Shown: positions 1 through 8,795 of the stretch, one piece after another
Numbering within the stretch: the stretch's first letter is position 1
Layout: the number at the start of each line of letters is the position of its first letter
Assembly (NCBI GenBank): GCA_040758525.1
Contig: JBFLVQ010000094.1
Coordinates: 1-19,714, forward strand
Direction: 5' to 3'
DNA length: 19,714 nt
Source of the DNA: JBFLVQ01 sp040758525
GTDB taxonomy: Bacteria; Acidobacteriota; Blastocatellia; Chloracidobacteriales; JADJPF01
Position numbers and translations under genes: made by a program
Notes under the pieces: model-generated
What the model was told of the DNA's origin: nothing
Seen by the model: the letters and a program-made list of their open reading frames with translations, nothing else
The model's database searches: none

Positions 1-83
1 ATTATTCTTATGTTATTAGAGTTTCGCGCTTTGGAACTGGCTTATGGATGCGCAAGTGGCTAATCATAGCGAGAGGCGGAGCG

Positions 84-2915
84 ATGGCAAATTGTTCTAA
101 TCCCCGCTGTGCACGGCCCAGACCGAGCAATAACAGTCGATGTCTGAGCTGTCAGGCATTGCTGGTAGGTACTCTTGTGCGCCATCGTTATGAGGTTCAA
201 AAGACGGTTGGCAAGGGTGGCTTCGGTATTACCTATTTGGTTGGAGATCAGGACTGTTTTAACGAAGCTCGTATCCTAAAAGAGTTATGTCCACAAGCGC
301 CTAGCAATCAGACGGATGAGGATGAAGAAGATATTGGAGTTACTGCTGAGCGCCTCTTCAAACGTGAGGCACAGGTATTACTAAACCTACAACATCCTGG
401 GATTCCAAAGCTTTACGCTTACTTCACAGAAGCCGGCTACTCCTACCTAGTACAAGATTTTATTCCTGGCCACACCCTCTCGGAAGAGGTCGATGAACAG
501 AAGAAGATCTTTAGTGAAGAGGAGGCACGTGCCACATTAGGAGAGATTGCAGATATTTTGGAATATCTGCATACCTCCAATCCTCCTATTGTGCATCGTG
601 ATATTAAGCCACAGAATTTAATGCGCCATGCTAGTGGACGGCTATTATTGATAGATTTTGGCGCTGTCTGTCAAGCTGCCAGTACTGCTGCTTCCAGTCA
701 AACCCTGATTGGTTCGCCTGGCTATGCACCGCCTGAACAGATTTTTGGTCATCCTGTACCACAAAGCGATCTTTATGCTGCTGGCGCGACCGTATTACGT
801 CTGCTTACTGGAGTCCATCCTAGTCAACTCTTTAACAATAAGACTCAATCTATGGAATGGGAATCGCGCATACGAGTAAGCCCAGAATTTGCTGGCTTAC
901 TCAATGATCTGCTAGTGCGCGATGTACACAAACGATTGAGCAGTGCCTTAGAACTGAAACGGCGACTGCAATTGCTCACAACCACGACAGCACCGCCAAT
1001 AGCGCCACTACCAACCATACAACAGCCTAAAATTACTCCTTATCACACCGCAATACAGAGCCAAGGTACACACCGCCTACCTAACAATGATGCGCCTCCT
1101 ACTATGTTCTTCGAAGAATCACTAGGGTCGTCTAGTCAGTTTGCAAATACTGATCGACCTGCCGATGAAGTTGGCCAATTAGAAGTAGTACCCATCCTTT
1201 TCCTGTTACGACGCTTCTATAGAGAACGCCTAAGCGGACGGCTAACTTGTATCAATGGTGCAGTAATTAAGACTATTCACTTCGACGAAGGTGCGGTTGT
1301 GTTTGCCCATAGTAGCGTCACCAATGAGCGGCTAGGAGAGTTGTTATTGCGCGTAGGGCGTATCACAAAAGCAGATTTTGATAAAGCAACAGAGATAATG
1401 CGTGCACGTAGCCTACGTTTTGGCGCTGCGCTTATTGAGATGAAGCGTATTAGCGTTGAAGAGCTAAAGCCGCTTATTATCGACCAGGTTGCTAATATCG
1501 TCTACTCGCTCTTTGCTTGGTCTGCTGGCCAATATGAAGTGCGCCGTGAACGTCCTCCAGAAGAGTCGATCAAGATTTCGCTCTCGACTGCCGATATTAT
1601 CTTTGAAGGATTACGCCGCTTAGAAAACATCGATCTGATTAAACATTGGCTAGGCGATTTTACTCGCAAGCTTGCTACTACTAGCGATCCACTACTACTT
1701 TATCAGTCTGTCAATCTCAATCCCAAGGAAGCTTTTATTGTCTCGCGTATTGACAGTGTAATGTCAGTAGAAGAGATTCTCTCACTAGGTGGGTTACCAG
1801 AGGCTGATACCCTTAAAACCCTCTGTGGTCTGCTTGCCGTGGGTATACTAGAATGGGTTGATAATGCTAAGCCGTTGCGTACTAGTGTGCCGATTGCCAA
1901 TGTGCTCAATAAGCCACAAGTTATACCTTCTGATTTTGATATACAGACGGCCGCAGCATTCTGTTATGAAGTTGAAAATACTCTACGCACACTCCAGAAT
2001 GCCTCTCATTATGTTGTGCTTGGTCTTACCCGTACAGCCAGTGATGAGGAGGTGCGTGAGGCATATGGACAGTTGGCAAGAAAATTCCATCCTGACCGAC
2101 ATACACAACTAGCAAACTATAATCTCAGTCTACGAGCAGATCTAGAAAAGATCTTTACCCGTATCTCCGAGGCGTATCGTACTCTCAGTGATCCTATTAG
2201 TCGTGAAGGGTACGACCGTATGTACCGTACTAGCAGTAAAATAAAAATCCCTACAGGATTGAAGGAACCGTATTCTTCAGTACAGATAAATTCGGAATCG
2301 GTAATTGGCGAACGCATTACAGAAAAGCCACCCGAGCGTACCGCAGCGGCGACATCCTTACCAGCTACACGTCCAACTGCGACCCCACCGCTCAACTCAT
2401 CAAATCCTCCACATAATGAACCTGATAGTGGCAAACAGAAGATTTTGCCACAAGCATCGCCACGTTCACTAGAAGCAGGTAAACAAAGGTTAGGTACACC
2501 ACCTGTAAGTACCCCGCCAATGCCAACAGACGGCTCACCCAGCGGTCGTCATGCTGCTCTTACTTCTGCACGCACTTGGTTTGAAAAAGGGCTTGAATAC
2601 TACAATGCAAAACTCTTCGGTCAAGCTTGTCGCGCCTTCCAGGCAGCCGCAACAGCAGCACCGAAAGAGCCTGAATATCGTATCTTCCTAGCACGTAGCT
2701 TTGCCCTAATGAAAGGGTATTTCACCGAAGCAGAACAGGAATTCTATAAAGCCATTGAGCTTGCCCCTCATAATGCCGACTATTATGCAGAATTGGGCCT
2801 CTTCTACCAAAAGATCAATCTTTTCAATCAAGCCAATGAAATGTTTGAAAGAGCGCTGGCAATATCTCCCAACCACCTGATCGCACTACGCGCTAAGGAG
2901 GCACCGCGTCGATAG
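84..2915 (+). CDS. Multidomain Ser/Thr protein kinase: zinc ribbon, kinase, DUF4388, J domain, TPR
   Basis: Soluble eukaryotic-like Ser/Thr kinase of about 943 residues. The ATG at 84 is chosen because GAGAGG lies 7 bp upstream (71-76); an in-frame ATG at 48 lacks such a site. Four cysteines (C4, C9, C20, C23) form a likely zinc ribbon. The kinase domain covers about 35-300: glycine loop GKGGFG 43-48, probable ATP lysine K66, HRDIKPQN with D173 and N178, DFG at 191-193, then GSPGYAPPEQ. A DUF4388-type domain covers about 363-493. A J domain lies near 638-713 with HPD at 669-671, followed by a low-complexity Pro/Ser/Thr stretch and about three TPR units (828-940). No membrane helix is visible. 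J domains recruit Hsp70/DnaK, so the protein may link phosphorylation to chaperone or protein-complex work; that role and its substrates are inference. It converges on the next gene. Confidence 0.9.
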   Translation: MANCSNPRCARPRPSNNSRCLSCQALLVGTLVRHRYEVQKTVGKGGFGITYLVGDQDCFNEARILKELCPQAPSNQTDEDEEDIGVTAERLFKREAQVLLNLQHPGIPKLYAYFTEAGYSYLVQDFIPGHTLSEEVDEQKKIFSEEEARATLGEIADILEYLHTSNPPIVHRDIKPQNLMRHASGRLLLIDFGAVCQAASTAASSQTLIGSPGYAPPEQIFGHPVPQSDLYAAGATVLRLLTGVHPSQLFNNKTQSMEWESRIRVSPEFAGLLNDLLVRDVHKRLSSALELKRRLQLLTTTTAPPIAPLPTIQQPKITPYHTAIQSQGTHRLPNNDAPPTMFFEESLGSSSQFANTDRPADEVGQLEVVPILFLLRRFYRERLSGRLTCINGAVIKTIHFDEGAVVFAHSSVTNERLGELLLRVGRITKADFDKATEIMRARSLRFGAALIEMKRISVEELKPLIIDQVANIVYSLFAWSAGQYEVRRERPPEESIKISLSTADIIFEGLRRLENIDLIKHWLGDFTRKLATTSDPLLLYQSVNLNPKEAFIVSRIDSVMSVEEILSLGGLPEADTLKTLCGLLAVGILEWVDNAKPLRTSVPIANVLNKPQVIPSDFDIQTAAAFCYEVENTLRTLQNASHYVVLGLTRTASDEEVREAYGQLARKFHPDRHTQLANYNLSLRADLEKIFTRISEAYRTLSDPISREGYDRMYRTSSKIKIPTGLKEPYSSVQINSESVIGERITEKPPERTAAATSLPATRPTATPPLNSSNPPHNEPDSGKQKILPQASPRSLEAGKQRLGTPPVSTPPMPTDGSPSGRHAALTSARTWFEKGLEYYNAKLFGQACRAFQAAATAAPKEPEYRIFLARSFALMKGYFTEAEQEFYKAIELAPHNADYYAELGLFYQKINLFNQANEMFERALAISPNHLIALRAKEAPRR

Positions 2916-2921
2916 GCTTAT

Positions 2922-2944
2922 CCATTAATCTTCCCTTGTAATGG
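2922..2944. terminator. Weak hairpin between convergent genes
   Basis: CCATTA (2922-2927) pairs with TAATGG (2939-2944) across an 11-base loop, in the 33 bp between two convergent stop codons. The stem is only 6 bp and no clean T run follows, so a bidirectional terminator is only a possibility. Confidence 0.3.
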
Positions 2945-2948
2945 GCTA

Positions 2949-3605
2949 CTAACGTCGAAACATTAAGCCTTTGATCTCGATACGTACTGGCTCATCGCGT
3001 AAATATTGAATTTTGGTTTTTAATTCATCAATCTCGACTTCAATATCGCCTGCGCCTGTGACGGCAAAGGTATTTCCACGTGTAAGCGTGAGGCTGAGTG
3101 TGCGTGTATCATTTTGGCAATCAACATGGAAATCTATTAGGTTGCCATTTTTAGTAGCAATTTTGCTATCGCTACCACAGCTAAGGTTGAGATCATCTTT
3201 CTTGTATTTAATCGCGGCTGTACTATTACCCCCTTGCCCACGTAATGCCAACCGTACCTTACCCTGAAAAGTAGCATTAAGCACGGCACTAAGATCTTTC
3301 TCACGGTAGTCAGGGTGGCTGCAAACAATGAGAAATTTCTGTAAGGCTTGGCTATCATTAATCTCAATAAGGAAATTCCCTCCCGCATCGGTCTTAGTCT
3401 GAGAGTCGCCATATTCGGTGCGTATAAAAACAGTTGCTTCTGGTAGTGGGACACCTGTTTTTCCATCAACAAGCTGTCCAGAAATAATTGCGCGTGACTG
3501 TTTAGGCAAGGAGAATTGCGCATATACTGACCCTGCCGAGCCTACTAGTAGTAACAGAGCAATCAATAGCGATCGTCTAAGGTTATTCCAGATGATTCTT
3601 GTCAT
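2949..3605 (-). CDS. Secreted protein with carboxypeptidase regulatory-like domain
   Basis: The 218-residue product has a clear Sec signal peptide: positive N-terminus (R3, R10, R11), hydrophobic core LLIALLLLVG, and a likely signal peptidase I site after VYA at residue 29. Residues 40-82 (ISGQLVDGKTGVPLPEATVF onward, with KTDAGGNF) match the Ig-like carboxypeptidase-regulatory or CNA-B type fold, in which a variable loop precedes a T-D-x-x-G-x-F turn. The C-terminal half has no family I recognise; it is rich in beta-prone segments and holds two cysteines. It is probably periplasmic or cell-surface. A candidate promoter lies at 3658-3685, and the gene is divergent from the DUF58 gene. Function is unknown. 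Confidence 0.8.
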   Translation of the reverse strand: MTRIIWNNLRRSLLIALLLLVGSAGSVYAQFSLPKQSRAIISGQLVDGKTGVPLPEATVFIRTEYGDSQTKTDAGGNFLIEINDSQALQKFLIVCSHPDYREKDLSAVLNATFQGKVRLALRGQGGNSTAAIKYKKDDLNLSCGSDSKIATKNGNLIDFHVDCQNDTRTLSLTLTRGNTFAVTGAGDIEVEIDELKTKIQYLRDEPVRIEIKGLMFRR

Positions 3606-3657
3606 GCTTGAGAACCCCTGACTATTCTTAATATTAGCGAGTGTAGCGGACTTTTTT

Positions 3658-3685
3658 ATTGTACTGTTGTGCGAAAATCTTGCAA
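3658..3685 (-). promoter_or_regulatory. Candidate sigma70-type promoter for the secreted protein gene
   Basis: On the minus strand TTGCAA (3680-3685) and TACAAT (3658-3663) are separated by 16 bp, a fair -35/-10 pair. It would give a leader of about 45 bases before the ATG at 3605. It overlaps a TTG that could be read as an upstream start for the divergent DUF58 gene, which slightly favours the later GTG start of that gene. Pattern match only. Confidence 0.4.
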
Positions 3686-3717
3686 TCCACTTTGTCGATT
3701 TAGTACCCTTTCTGTTT

Positions 3718-5034
3718 GTGAACTTTGTCTTTACTACACGTTTCTATCTACTGCTGGCATTCGGGCTGGTGATCCTTTCAGCGGCTTGGGCAAGCCGTGT
3801 CATGCTGGGCGTAGCAATTGGCTATGATCTGTTAGTATGTATACTGGCTGGAGTGGACTATTTTCTTGCCTCTACACCACGTCAATTTACTGCAGTGCGT
3901 CAAACCGACAATCGATTTTCAATGGGTGCACAGAATGAAGTTCGTCTGCTAGTAACTAACCATTCTTTCCGACCAGCAGTAATACATATACGTGATGAGT
4001 TTCCTTTTGGACTAGAGCCATCAGCCCGTGATCTATCGTTTTCGGTGCCTGCTGGCAAAACTTATGCTGGTCGTTATGAACTCTTTGCCGATGCACGTGG
4101 CGATTACCAATTTGGCGATATTGCGCTACGCTATCTAGCACCGCTTGGCCTGGTATGGCGACAAACCAAGATACCCGCTACTATGGGTATCAAGGTCTAT
4201 CCCAATATACATGAGGCAAAGAAGAATCAACTTTATGCCTACCGATTAAGATCACGTCAAATGGGACAGCATCGTGTACGCTTCCGTGGTCAAGGGAGAG
4301 AGTTTGAAAGTCTACGTGAGTTTGTTATTGGCGATGAGATACGCCATATTTCTTGGACCGCTACAGCACGGCGTGGCAAGCTGGTGACACGTCAATATCA
4401 GATTGAGCGTAATCAGAATGTGATGATAATGCTTGATGCAGGCCGTCTAATGACAGCACGCATTGAACGGTTGACCAAACTTGATCATGCCATTAATGCC
4501 GCTCTCTCGATCAGCTATGTAGCAGCCAGTGGTGGCAACAATATCGGCTTGCTGGTCTTCTGTCGTCAAGTGATGAGCTATCTGCCACCTCGTGCTGGCC
4601 ATGAGCAGTTAGGTCTGTTAATGGAAGCGCTCTACAATGTTAAGCCAGAACTGATCGAGCCAAACTATGGACGTGCCTTTAGCTATCTGGCAACCAACTG
4701 TCGCCGTCGTACTCTAGTAATAATTCTCACAGATCTAATCGATCGCGATGCCTCGGCTGAACTACTTGCCTATACAGCTACACTACTACCCCGCCATCTG
4801 CCACTTATTGTCACGATTGGCGACAAGGATCTACGTGCGCTTGTGCGGCAACACCCTGCCAATCTAGATCAGGTCTTTCAACAGAGTGTTGCAGAAGAGT
4901 TATTGATGCAACGTGAGGAGGCACTTAGTCGCATCACTCACTTGGGTGGCCTCGCTCTAGACGTACCAGCAGGTCGGCTAGCATTGGAACTAGTCAACAA
5001 ATATTTGGAAGTAAAAGAACGAGGCCTACTGTAA
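3718..5034 (+). CDS. DUF58 domain membrane protein
   Basis: About 438 residues from GTG 3718. The frame is open back to a TTG at 3667, but family members usually begin a few residues before the T-x-R-F motif that leads into the first membrane helix, seen here as TTRFYLLLAFG. Neither start has a good ribosome site, so the start is uncertain. Two closely spaced N-terminal hydrophobic helices anchor the protein. The DUF58 signature follows near 195-240: FRGQGREFESLREFVIGDE, then IRHISWTATARRGKLVTRQY and a vWA-like strand ending MIMLDAGR. DUF58 proteins often sit beside MoxR ATPases and transglutaminase-like genes in cell-envelope clusters; neither partner is next to it here. Its biochemical role is not established. 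Confidence 0.85.
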   Translation: MNFVFTTRFYLLLAFGLVILSAAWASRVMLGVAIGYDLLVCILAGVDYFLASTPRQFTAVRQTDNRFSMGAQNEVRLLVTNHSFRPAVIHIRDEFPFGLEPSARDLSFSVPAGKTYAGRYELFADARGDYQFGDIALRYLAPLGLVWRQTKIPATMGIKVYPNIHEAKKNQLYAYRLRSRQMGQHRVRFRGQGREFESLREFVIGDEIRHISWTATARRGKLVTRQYQIERNQNVMIMLDAGRLMTARIERLTKLDHAINAALSISYVAASGGNNIGLLVFCRQVMSYLPPRAGHEQLGLLMEALYNVKPELIEPNYGRAFSYLATNCRRRTLVIILTDLIDRDASAELLAYTATLLPRHLPLIVTIGDKDLRALVRQHPANLDQVFQQSVAEELLMQREEALSRITHLGGLALDVPAGRLALELVNKYLEVKERGLL

Positions 5035-5048
5035 TCTGCGCAATGCTA

Positions 5049-6332
5049 TTACTTAGTCTCTACCCGGTAAACAACTACAGTTTTACCAGCAGCAGCTACA
5101 TTCACCTTGAATTGAACGATATTGGCTCCCAATCGCTCTGCTGGCACAGGACTTTCCAAGATCGACCATTGATTCTCACCATATGGTTCAATGCCTTCAC
5201 GTATATATGCTTCAATGGGACGTGTGCCTCGATTAATGATCACTAATTCCACTTTGGTAAGCAGTTTCTCACGTGAACGATTCTTTTGGTCTTGGTAATC
5301 TTCAGTGCGACGCTCCAAAATACGCCTAGTACCCAATACAGTTGAGGAACGTCCCTGTGATACCGTGAATTCCCCATTAGTAGCTGTATATCCGATCCTG
5401 TCTTGCCCAACAATCTGTACCAATTCATTAGTGCCTGAATAGATCGTTACCTGTCCTGCTGGCATAGGCACACCAACTGTATTGCGTGAGACCAAGCGTA
5501 CCTCCAGACCGCGTGGTAATAGGTTAAATCCACCACGTGCGAGTGTCTGTGTGTTGTACTGATTTTCAAAGACAAGTCGTTGCTCGACGCCAATGCGTGC
5601 ACGTTGAAAGAGGGGAAAACGGCTGACCGGAGCATTGGCATTGAGAGTGATATTATTTCCTAATCGAAAACGGTTGAAGGCGCTTAGCGTGGTTGATTCT
5701 GCCGATGATTCACCAGCATTGCTCTCGTCAGCAAAGTTGCGTGGGGCGATATTCTGTGCAACCAGCGCATCGCGATTGAAACGGCCTTCGCCAAGTAGTA
5801 GGGAAAGCTCTCCCGCAACAAGATCTACTGTTCCGGCTTTAAGGTCGGTACCGGTACGATTAAAGATCGAAACCCAGGCGTCGAGTCCCGCGGCTGTAGG
5901 TGGCGCATCCTGAGCAGTTGGCTCAAGCACTAATGAATAGTCGTTCTGCCAATCTATATCAGGAGCGAGATAATCTACTCGCACCCGCTTAGATGTAGCT
6001 GCCCCTTTATTGTTAATAACTAAGTGCAGCACAGGAGCCTTCTCATTACGTACTTCAACACCATCATAAGTAACATCCTGACGCACGACTTCAGCGCCTT
6101 CCGCAACCACACGCACAGTTTGTAGAAATGCTTTTGGCATCAAGTTACGCCACTGCATTGTATTTAATCCAGTCTGCAATTCGACTGTGCGCTCTTCAAG
6201 AAATTCCGCTATGCCGACATCATAGATGGTTAAATGTGCATTGTTATTATCTGCACTGGTGTAGGCGCGCTCGACAGTAGCGAGGGCAACAGAGAGAAAG
6301 GCGATCAGAACCAAGGCGATGCGGTATTTCAT
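5049..6332 (-). CDS. Secreted DUF4139 domain protein
   Basis: The ATG at 6332 is chosen over an in-frame ATG 60 bases upstream because AAAGGAGA (complement of 6339-6346) sits 6 bases before it and the product then starts with a signal peptide (MKYRIALVLIAFLSVALA). Length is 427 residues. The N-terminal part (LTIYDVGIAEFLEERTVEL) and the central segment VRVDYLAPDIDWQNDYSLVL, followed by WVSIFNRTGTDL and LVAGE, fit DUF4139-type proteins. These are exported beta-rich proteins of unknown function. No lipobox cysteine is visible, so it is probably periplasmic or secreted. It lies 128 bp downstream of pyrC on the same strand, with a possible terminator between them, so co-transcription is doubtful. 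Its stop is 14 bp from the convergent DUF58 stop. Confidence 0.82.
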   Translation of the reverse strand: MKYRIALVLIAFLSVALATVERAYTSADNNNAHLTIYDVGIAEFLEERTVELQTGLNTMQWRNLMPKAFLQTVRVVAEGAEVVRQDVTYDGVEVRNEKAPVLHLVINNKGAATSKRVRVDYLAPDIDWQNDYSLVLEPTAQDAPPTAAGLDAWVSIFNRTGTDLKAGTVDLVAGELSLLLGEGRFNRDALVAQNIAPRNFADESNAGESSAESTTLSAFNRFRLGNNITLNANAPVSRFPLFQRARIGVEQRLVFENQYNTQTLARGGFNLLPRGLEVRLVSRNTVGVPMPAGQVTIYSGTNELVQIVGQDRIGYTATNGEFTVSQGRSSTVLGTRRILERRTEDYQDQKNRSREKLLTKVELVIINRGTRPIEAYIREGIEPYGENQWSILESPVPAERLGANIVQFKVNVAAAGKTVVVYRVETK

Positions 6333-6428
6333 GAAAAATCTCCTTTCATTTGAAGCATTGAGGGGTTGGAGTTGCTGCTGGATACGGCGCAAGCTCGCGC
6401 CAACCTGGCGATTATTAAATAAGGATAA

Positions 6429-6454
6429 AAGGGTGGGATAGGCGGCTCACCCTT
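6429..6454 (-). terminator. Possible terminator after pyrC
   Basis: AAGGGTG and CACCCTT (7 bp stem, 12-base loop on the minus strand) lie 7 bases beyond the pyrC stop and are followed by a short T-rich stretch (TTTTATCC). The T tract is interrupted, so the call is moderate. It would separate the pyr operon from the DUF4139 gene. Confidence 0.45.
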
Positions 6455-6460
6455 GCTTAC

Positions 6461-7747
6461 TTATACCTTCTCTTGCATGTTATAGATGATCCGACCGCTC
6501 ACAATAGTAGCAATTGGCGCCCCTTGCAAATGCCAATCGGCAAATGGCGTGTTACGACTCTTGGAGCGTAAGCGGTTAGGATCAACTATCACCTCTTTTT
6601 TGGTACTGAAAATAGTTATATCAGCAACAGCACCGGCAATCAGTGAACCACGCTTTAGCTTAAAGATCTTTGCTGGTGCAGTAGAAAATAGCTCGACCAG
6701 TCTCATTAGACTGATCTTGCCGCTATGGTAAAGACGATCTAAGGCAAGACTGAGGGCAGTCTCTAAACCAATTATTCCGAAAGGGGCTCGATCATATTCT
6801 AGTGCTTTCTCATCTGCATGATGGGGAGCATGATCTGTTGCAATTGCGTCCACTGTACCATCAACAATACCCTCAATAAGTGCCTCAACATCACGGGCAG
6901 TACGCAATGGTGGATTCATTTTTGTATTAGTATCAAAGCCTTCTACAGCAGCCTCAGTAAGGGTGAAATGGTGTGGTGTCACCTCACAGGTTACTCGCAC
7001 ACCGCGCGCCTTGGCAGCACGTACCATTTCCAATGCATCTGCTGTGCTTAGATGTGCAATATGTACATGTGCGCTGGTAGCAGCAGCAAGTAGTAAGTCA
7101 CGTTGTACATCCGCTTCTTCAGCAAGATGGCTCATCCCTTTAAGACCTAGTAGTGTGGAATAGTAGCCCTCATTCATTACACCACCAGCGGCAAGATCCC
7201 TATTCTGGCAATGATCGACTACTGGTAGCCCAAAAGTCTCTGCATATTCCATAGCACGACGCATCACCTGTGCATTGGAGACAGGATTGCCATCATCAGA
7301 AATAGCCACAATGCCGGCTTCACGCATCTCGCCAATCTCAGCCAACTGCTCGCCTTTCGACTCTTTTGTGATTGCCCCTATAGGAAAGACATTGACCAGA
7401 TTTACTGCGCGGGCACGCTCTAATATGTAGCGAGTGACAGTAGCATTATCATTGATCGGCTGTGTATTTGGCATACAACAGACCGAAGTGAAGCCGCCTG
7501 CTGCTGCCGCCGCCGCACCTGTTTCAATCGTCTCTTTATCTTCCCGACCTGGTTCGCGTAGATGGGTATGTAGATCAATAAACCCAGGCGCTACTACTAG
7601 CCCAGTAGCATCAAAGATCTCTGTATCTTGCTGCTCTATATTGGGCAAGACTTCGACAATTTTGCTGTCTTCAATAAGTAGATCGGCCTGGCCCTGGAAC
7701 TGTTGCGCTGGATCAATAACCAACCCATTCTTGATAAGAAGCCTCAT
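6461..7747 (-). CDS. pyrC: Dihydroorotase, type I
   Basis: Catalyses cyclisation of N-carbamoyl-L-aspartate to dihydroorotate, step three of UMP synthesis, in the cytoplasm. The 428-residue length fits type I enzymes. Metal and active-site motifs are intact: H60-T-H62 in DLHTHLREPG, MPNTQP at 92-97, D152 in SDDGNPV, H179 (VDHCQN), H232 (IAHLST) and D305 in ATDHAPH. The ATG at 7747 lies 3 bp after the pyrB stop, with GGAAGG inside the end of pyrB acting as ribosome site, so translation is probably coupled. In many bacteria the active type I enzyme is encoded next to pyrB, sometimes to form a complex; the order here is consistent with that. No frameshift or missing catalytic residue is seen. 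Confidence 0.97.
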   Translation of the reverse strand: MRLLIKNGLVIDPAQQFQGQADLLIEDSKIVEVLPNIEQQDTEIFDATGLVVAPGFIDLHTHLREPGREDKETIETGAAAAAAGGFTSVCCMPNTQPINDNATVTRYILERARAVNLVNVFPIGAITKESKGEQLAEIGEMREAGIVAISDDGNPVSNAQVMRRAMEYAETFGLPVVDHCQNRDLAAGGVMNEGYYSTLLGLKGMSHLAEEADVQRDLLLAAATSAHVHIAHLSTADALEMVRAAKARGVRVTCEVTPHHFTLTEAAVEGFDTNTKMNPPLRTARDVEALIEGIVDGTVDAIATDHAPHHADEKALEYDRAPFGIIGLETALSLALDRLYHSGKISLMRLVELFSTAPAKIFKLKRGSLIAGAVADITIFSTKKEVIVDPNRLRSKSRNTPFADWHLQGAPIATIVSGRIIYNMQEKV

Positions 7748-7750
7748 AAA

Positions 7751-8725
7751 TTAACCTTCCAATCCGACCTCACGTGTAGCATCCAACTCACTGCCACCCA
7801 TTACCAGGTAGAGTACTGCCATACGTATTGCCACACCATTGGTGACCTGTTCATAGATAAGCGAGTAAGGCCCATCAACAACATCGGAAGCGACCTCGAC
7901 GCCTCGGTTGACTGGACCTGGATGAATTACAATTACATTCTCCTGAGCGAGTTTTAGTCGTTTGGCATTAAGACCGTAAAAATAGGAGTACTCGCGTAGC
8001 GAAGGAAAGAAGGCAGAAGCCTCTCGCTCTAGCTGCACACGCAGCATTAGTAGAACATCGGCTCCTTCAATAGCATCTTCGACTGTACTGGTAGCCAGCA
8101 CAGAGCCCTCACAATCGCCTGCTAATTGGTCAAAATCTGGTGGTATCAATGTACGTGGACCTGCTACCCGTACATGTGCGCCTAATTTGGTAAGCAGATG
8201 TACATTCGAGCGTGCTACTCGACTATGTGCAATATCACCAATAATCGCTACTTGCAAACCCGCGATATGTCCTTTGTGATCACGGATCGTGAGGGCATCA
8301 AGCAGCGCTTGTGTAGGATGTTCATGTGAACCATCACCAGCATTGATCACGGCGGTACGACAAATACGAGCCAGTTGATGTGGCACACCTGCACAGGAAT
8401 GGCGTATGACAATAGCATCTGGCACCATTGCCTCAAGATTGCGTGCTGTATCTATTAATGTCTCCCCTTTTGACACGCTGCTGGTGGCAACAGAGATATT
8501 AATAGCATCGGCTGATAATCGTTTGGCAGCAATCTCAAAACTGGTACGAGTACGTGTAGAAGGTTCGAAAAAGAGATTGATAACGGTACGACCACGTAAG
8601 GCAGGTACTTTTTTAATAGCACGACGAGAGATCTCTTTGAAAGCATCAGCGGTGTCGAGAATAGTGTTAATCTCCTCGACCGAGAGTTCACGAATGCCCA
8701 ATAGATCCTTGCGATGAAAAGCCAT
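7751..8725 (-). CDS. pyrB: Aspartate carbamoyltransferase catalytic chain
   Basis: Joins carbamoyl phosphate and L-aspartate, the committed step of pyrimidine synthesis. The product has 324 residues from ATG 8725; a TTG four codons upstream is possible but the homologous start is MAFHRKDLLG. Carbamoyl-phosphate binding residues are present: STRTRTSF (56-63), SKGE (85-88), and HEHPTQ (134-139). The aspartate-domain segment HPGPVNRGVEV is also intact. No pyrI regulatory chain gene is seen here, as expected in pyrR-type operons. There is no obvious ribosome site before the ATG; instead an inverted repeat reaches to within a few bases of the start. It lies 68 bp after pyrR and 3 bp before pyrC. 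Confidence 0.97.
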   Translation of the reverse strand: MAFHRKDLLGIRELSVEEINTILDTADAFKEISRRAIKKVPALRGRTVINLFFEPSTRTRTSFEIAAKRLSADAINISVATSSVSKGETLIDTARNLEAMVPDAIVIRHSCAGVPHQLARICRTAVINAGDGSHEHPTQALLDALTIRDHKGHIAGLQVAIIGDIAHSRVARSNVHLLTKLGAHVRVAGPRTLIPPDFDQLAGDCEGSVLATSTVEDAIEGADVLLMLRVQLEREASAFFPSLREYSYFYGLNAKRLKLAQENVIVIHPGPVNRGVEVASDVVDGPYSLIYEQVTNGVAIRMAVLYLVMGGSELDATREVGLEG

Positions 8726-8727
8726 AG

Positions 8728-8795
8728 TTAGTGACAAGCGACAGCTAATAAGTGATCAGTGGAATAATTTAACTTTCTACTAGTCACTAATCACT
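8728..8795. repeat. Intergenic heptamer-like repeat and inverted repeat between pyrR and pyrB
   Basis: On the minus strand the gap begins with tandem variants of AGTGAYT (AGTGATT, AGTGACT, AGTAG). TTAGTGAC there has a perfect 8-base complement GTCACTAA (plus 8728-8735 and 8783-8790), the latter ending 2 bases before the pyrB ATG. AGTGAT at 8751-8756 has a second partner, ATCACT, at 8790-8795. It may be a genomic interspersed repeat, an mRNA hairpin affecting pyrB initiation, or both. Confidence 0.55.
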
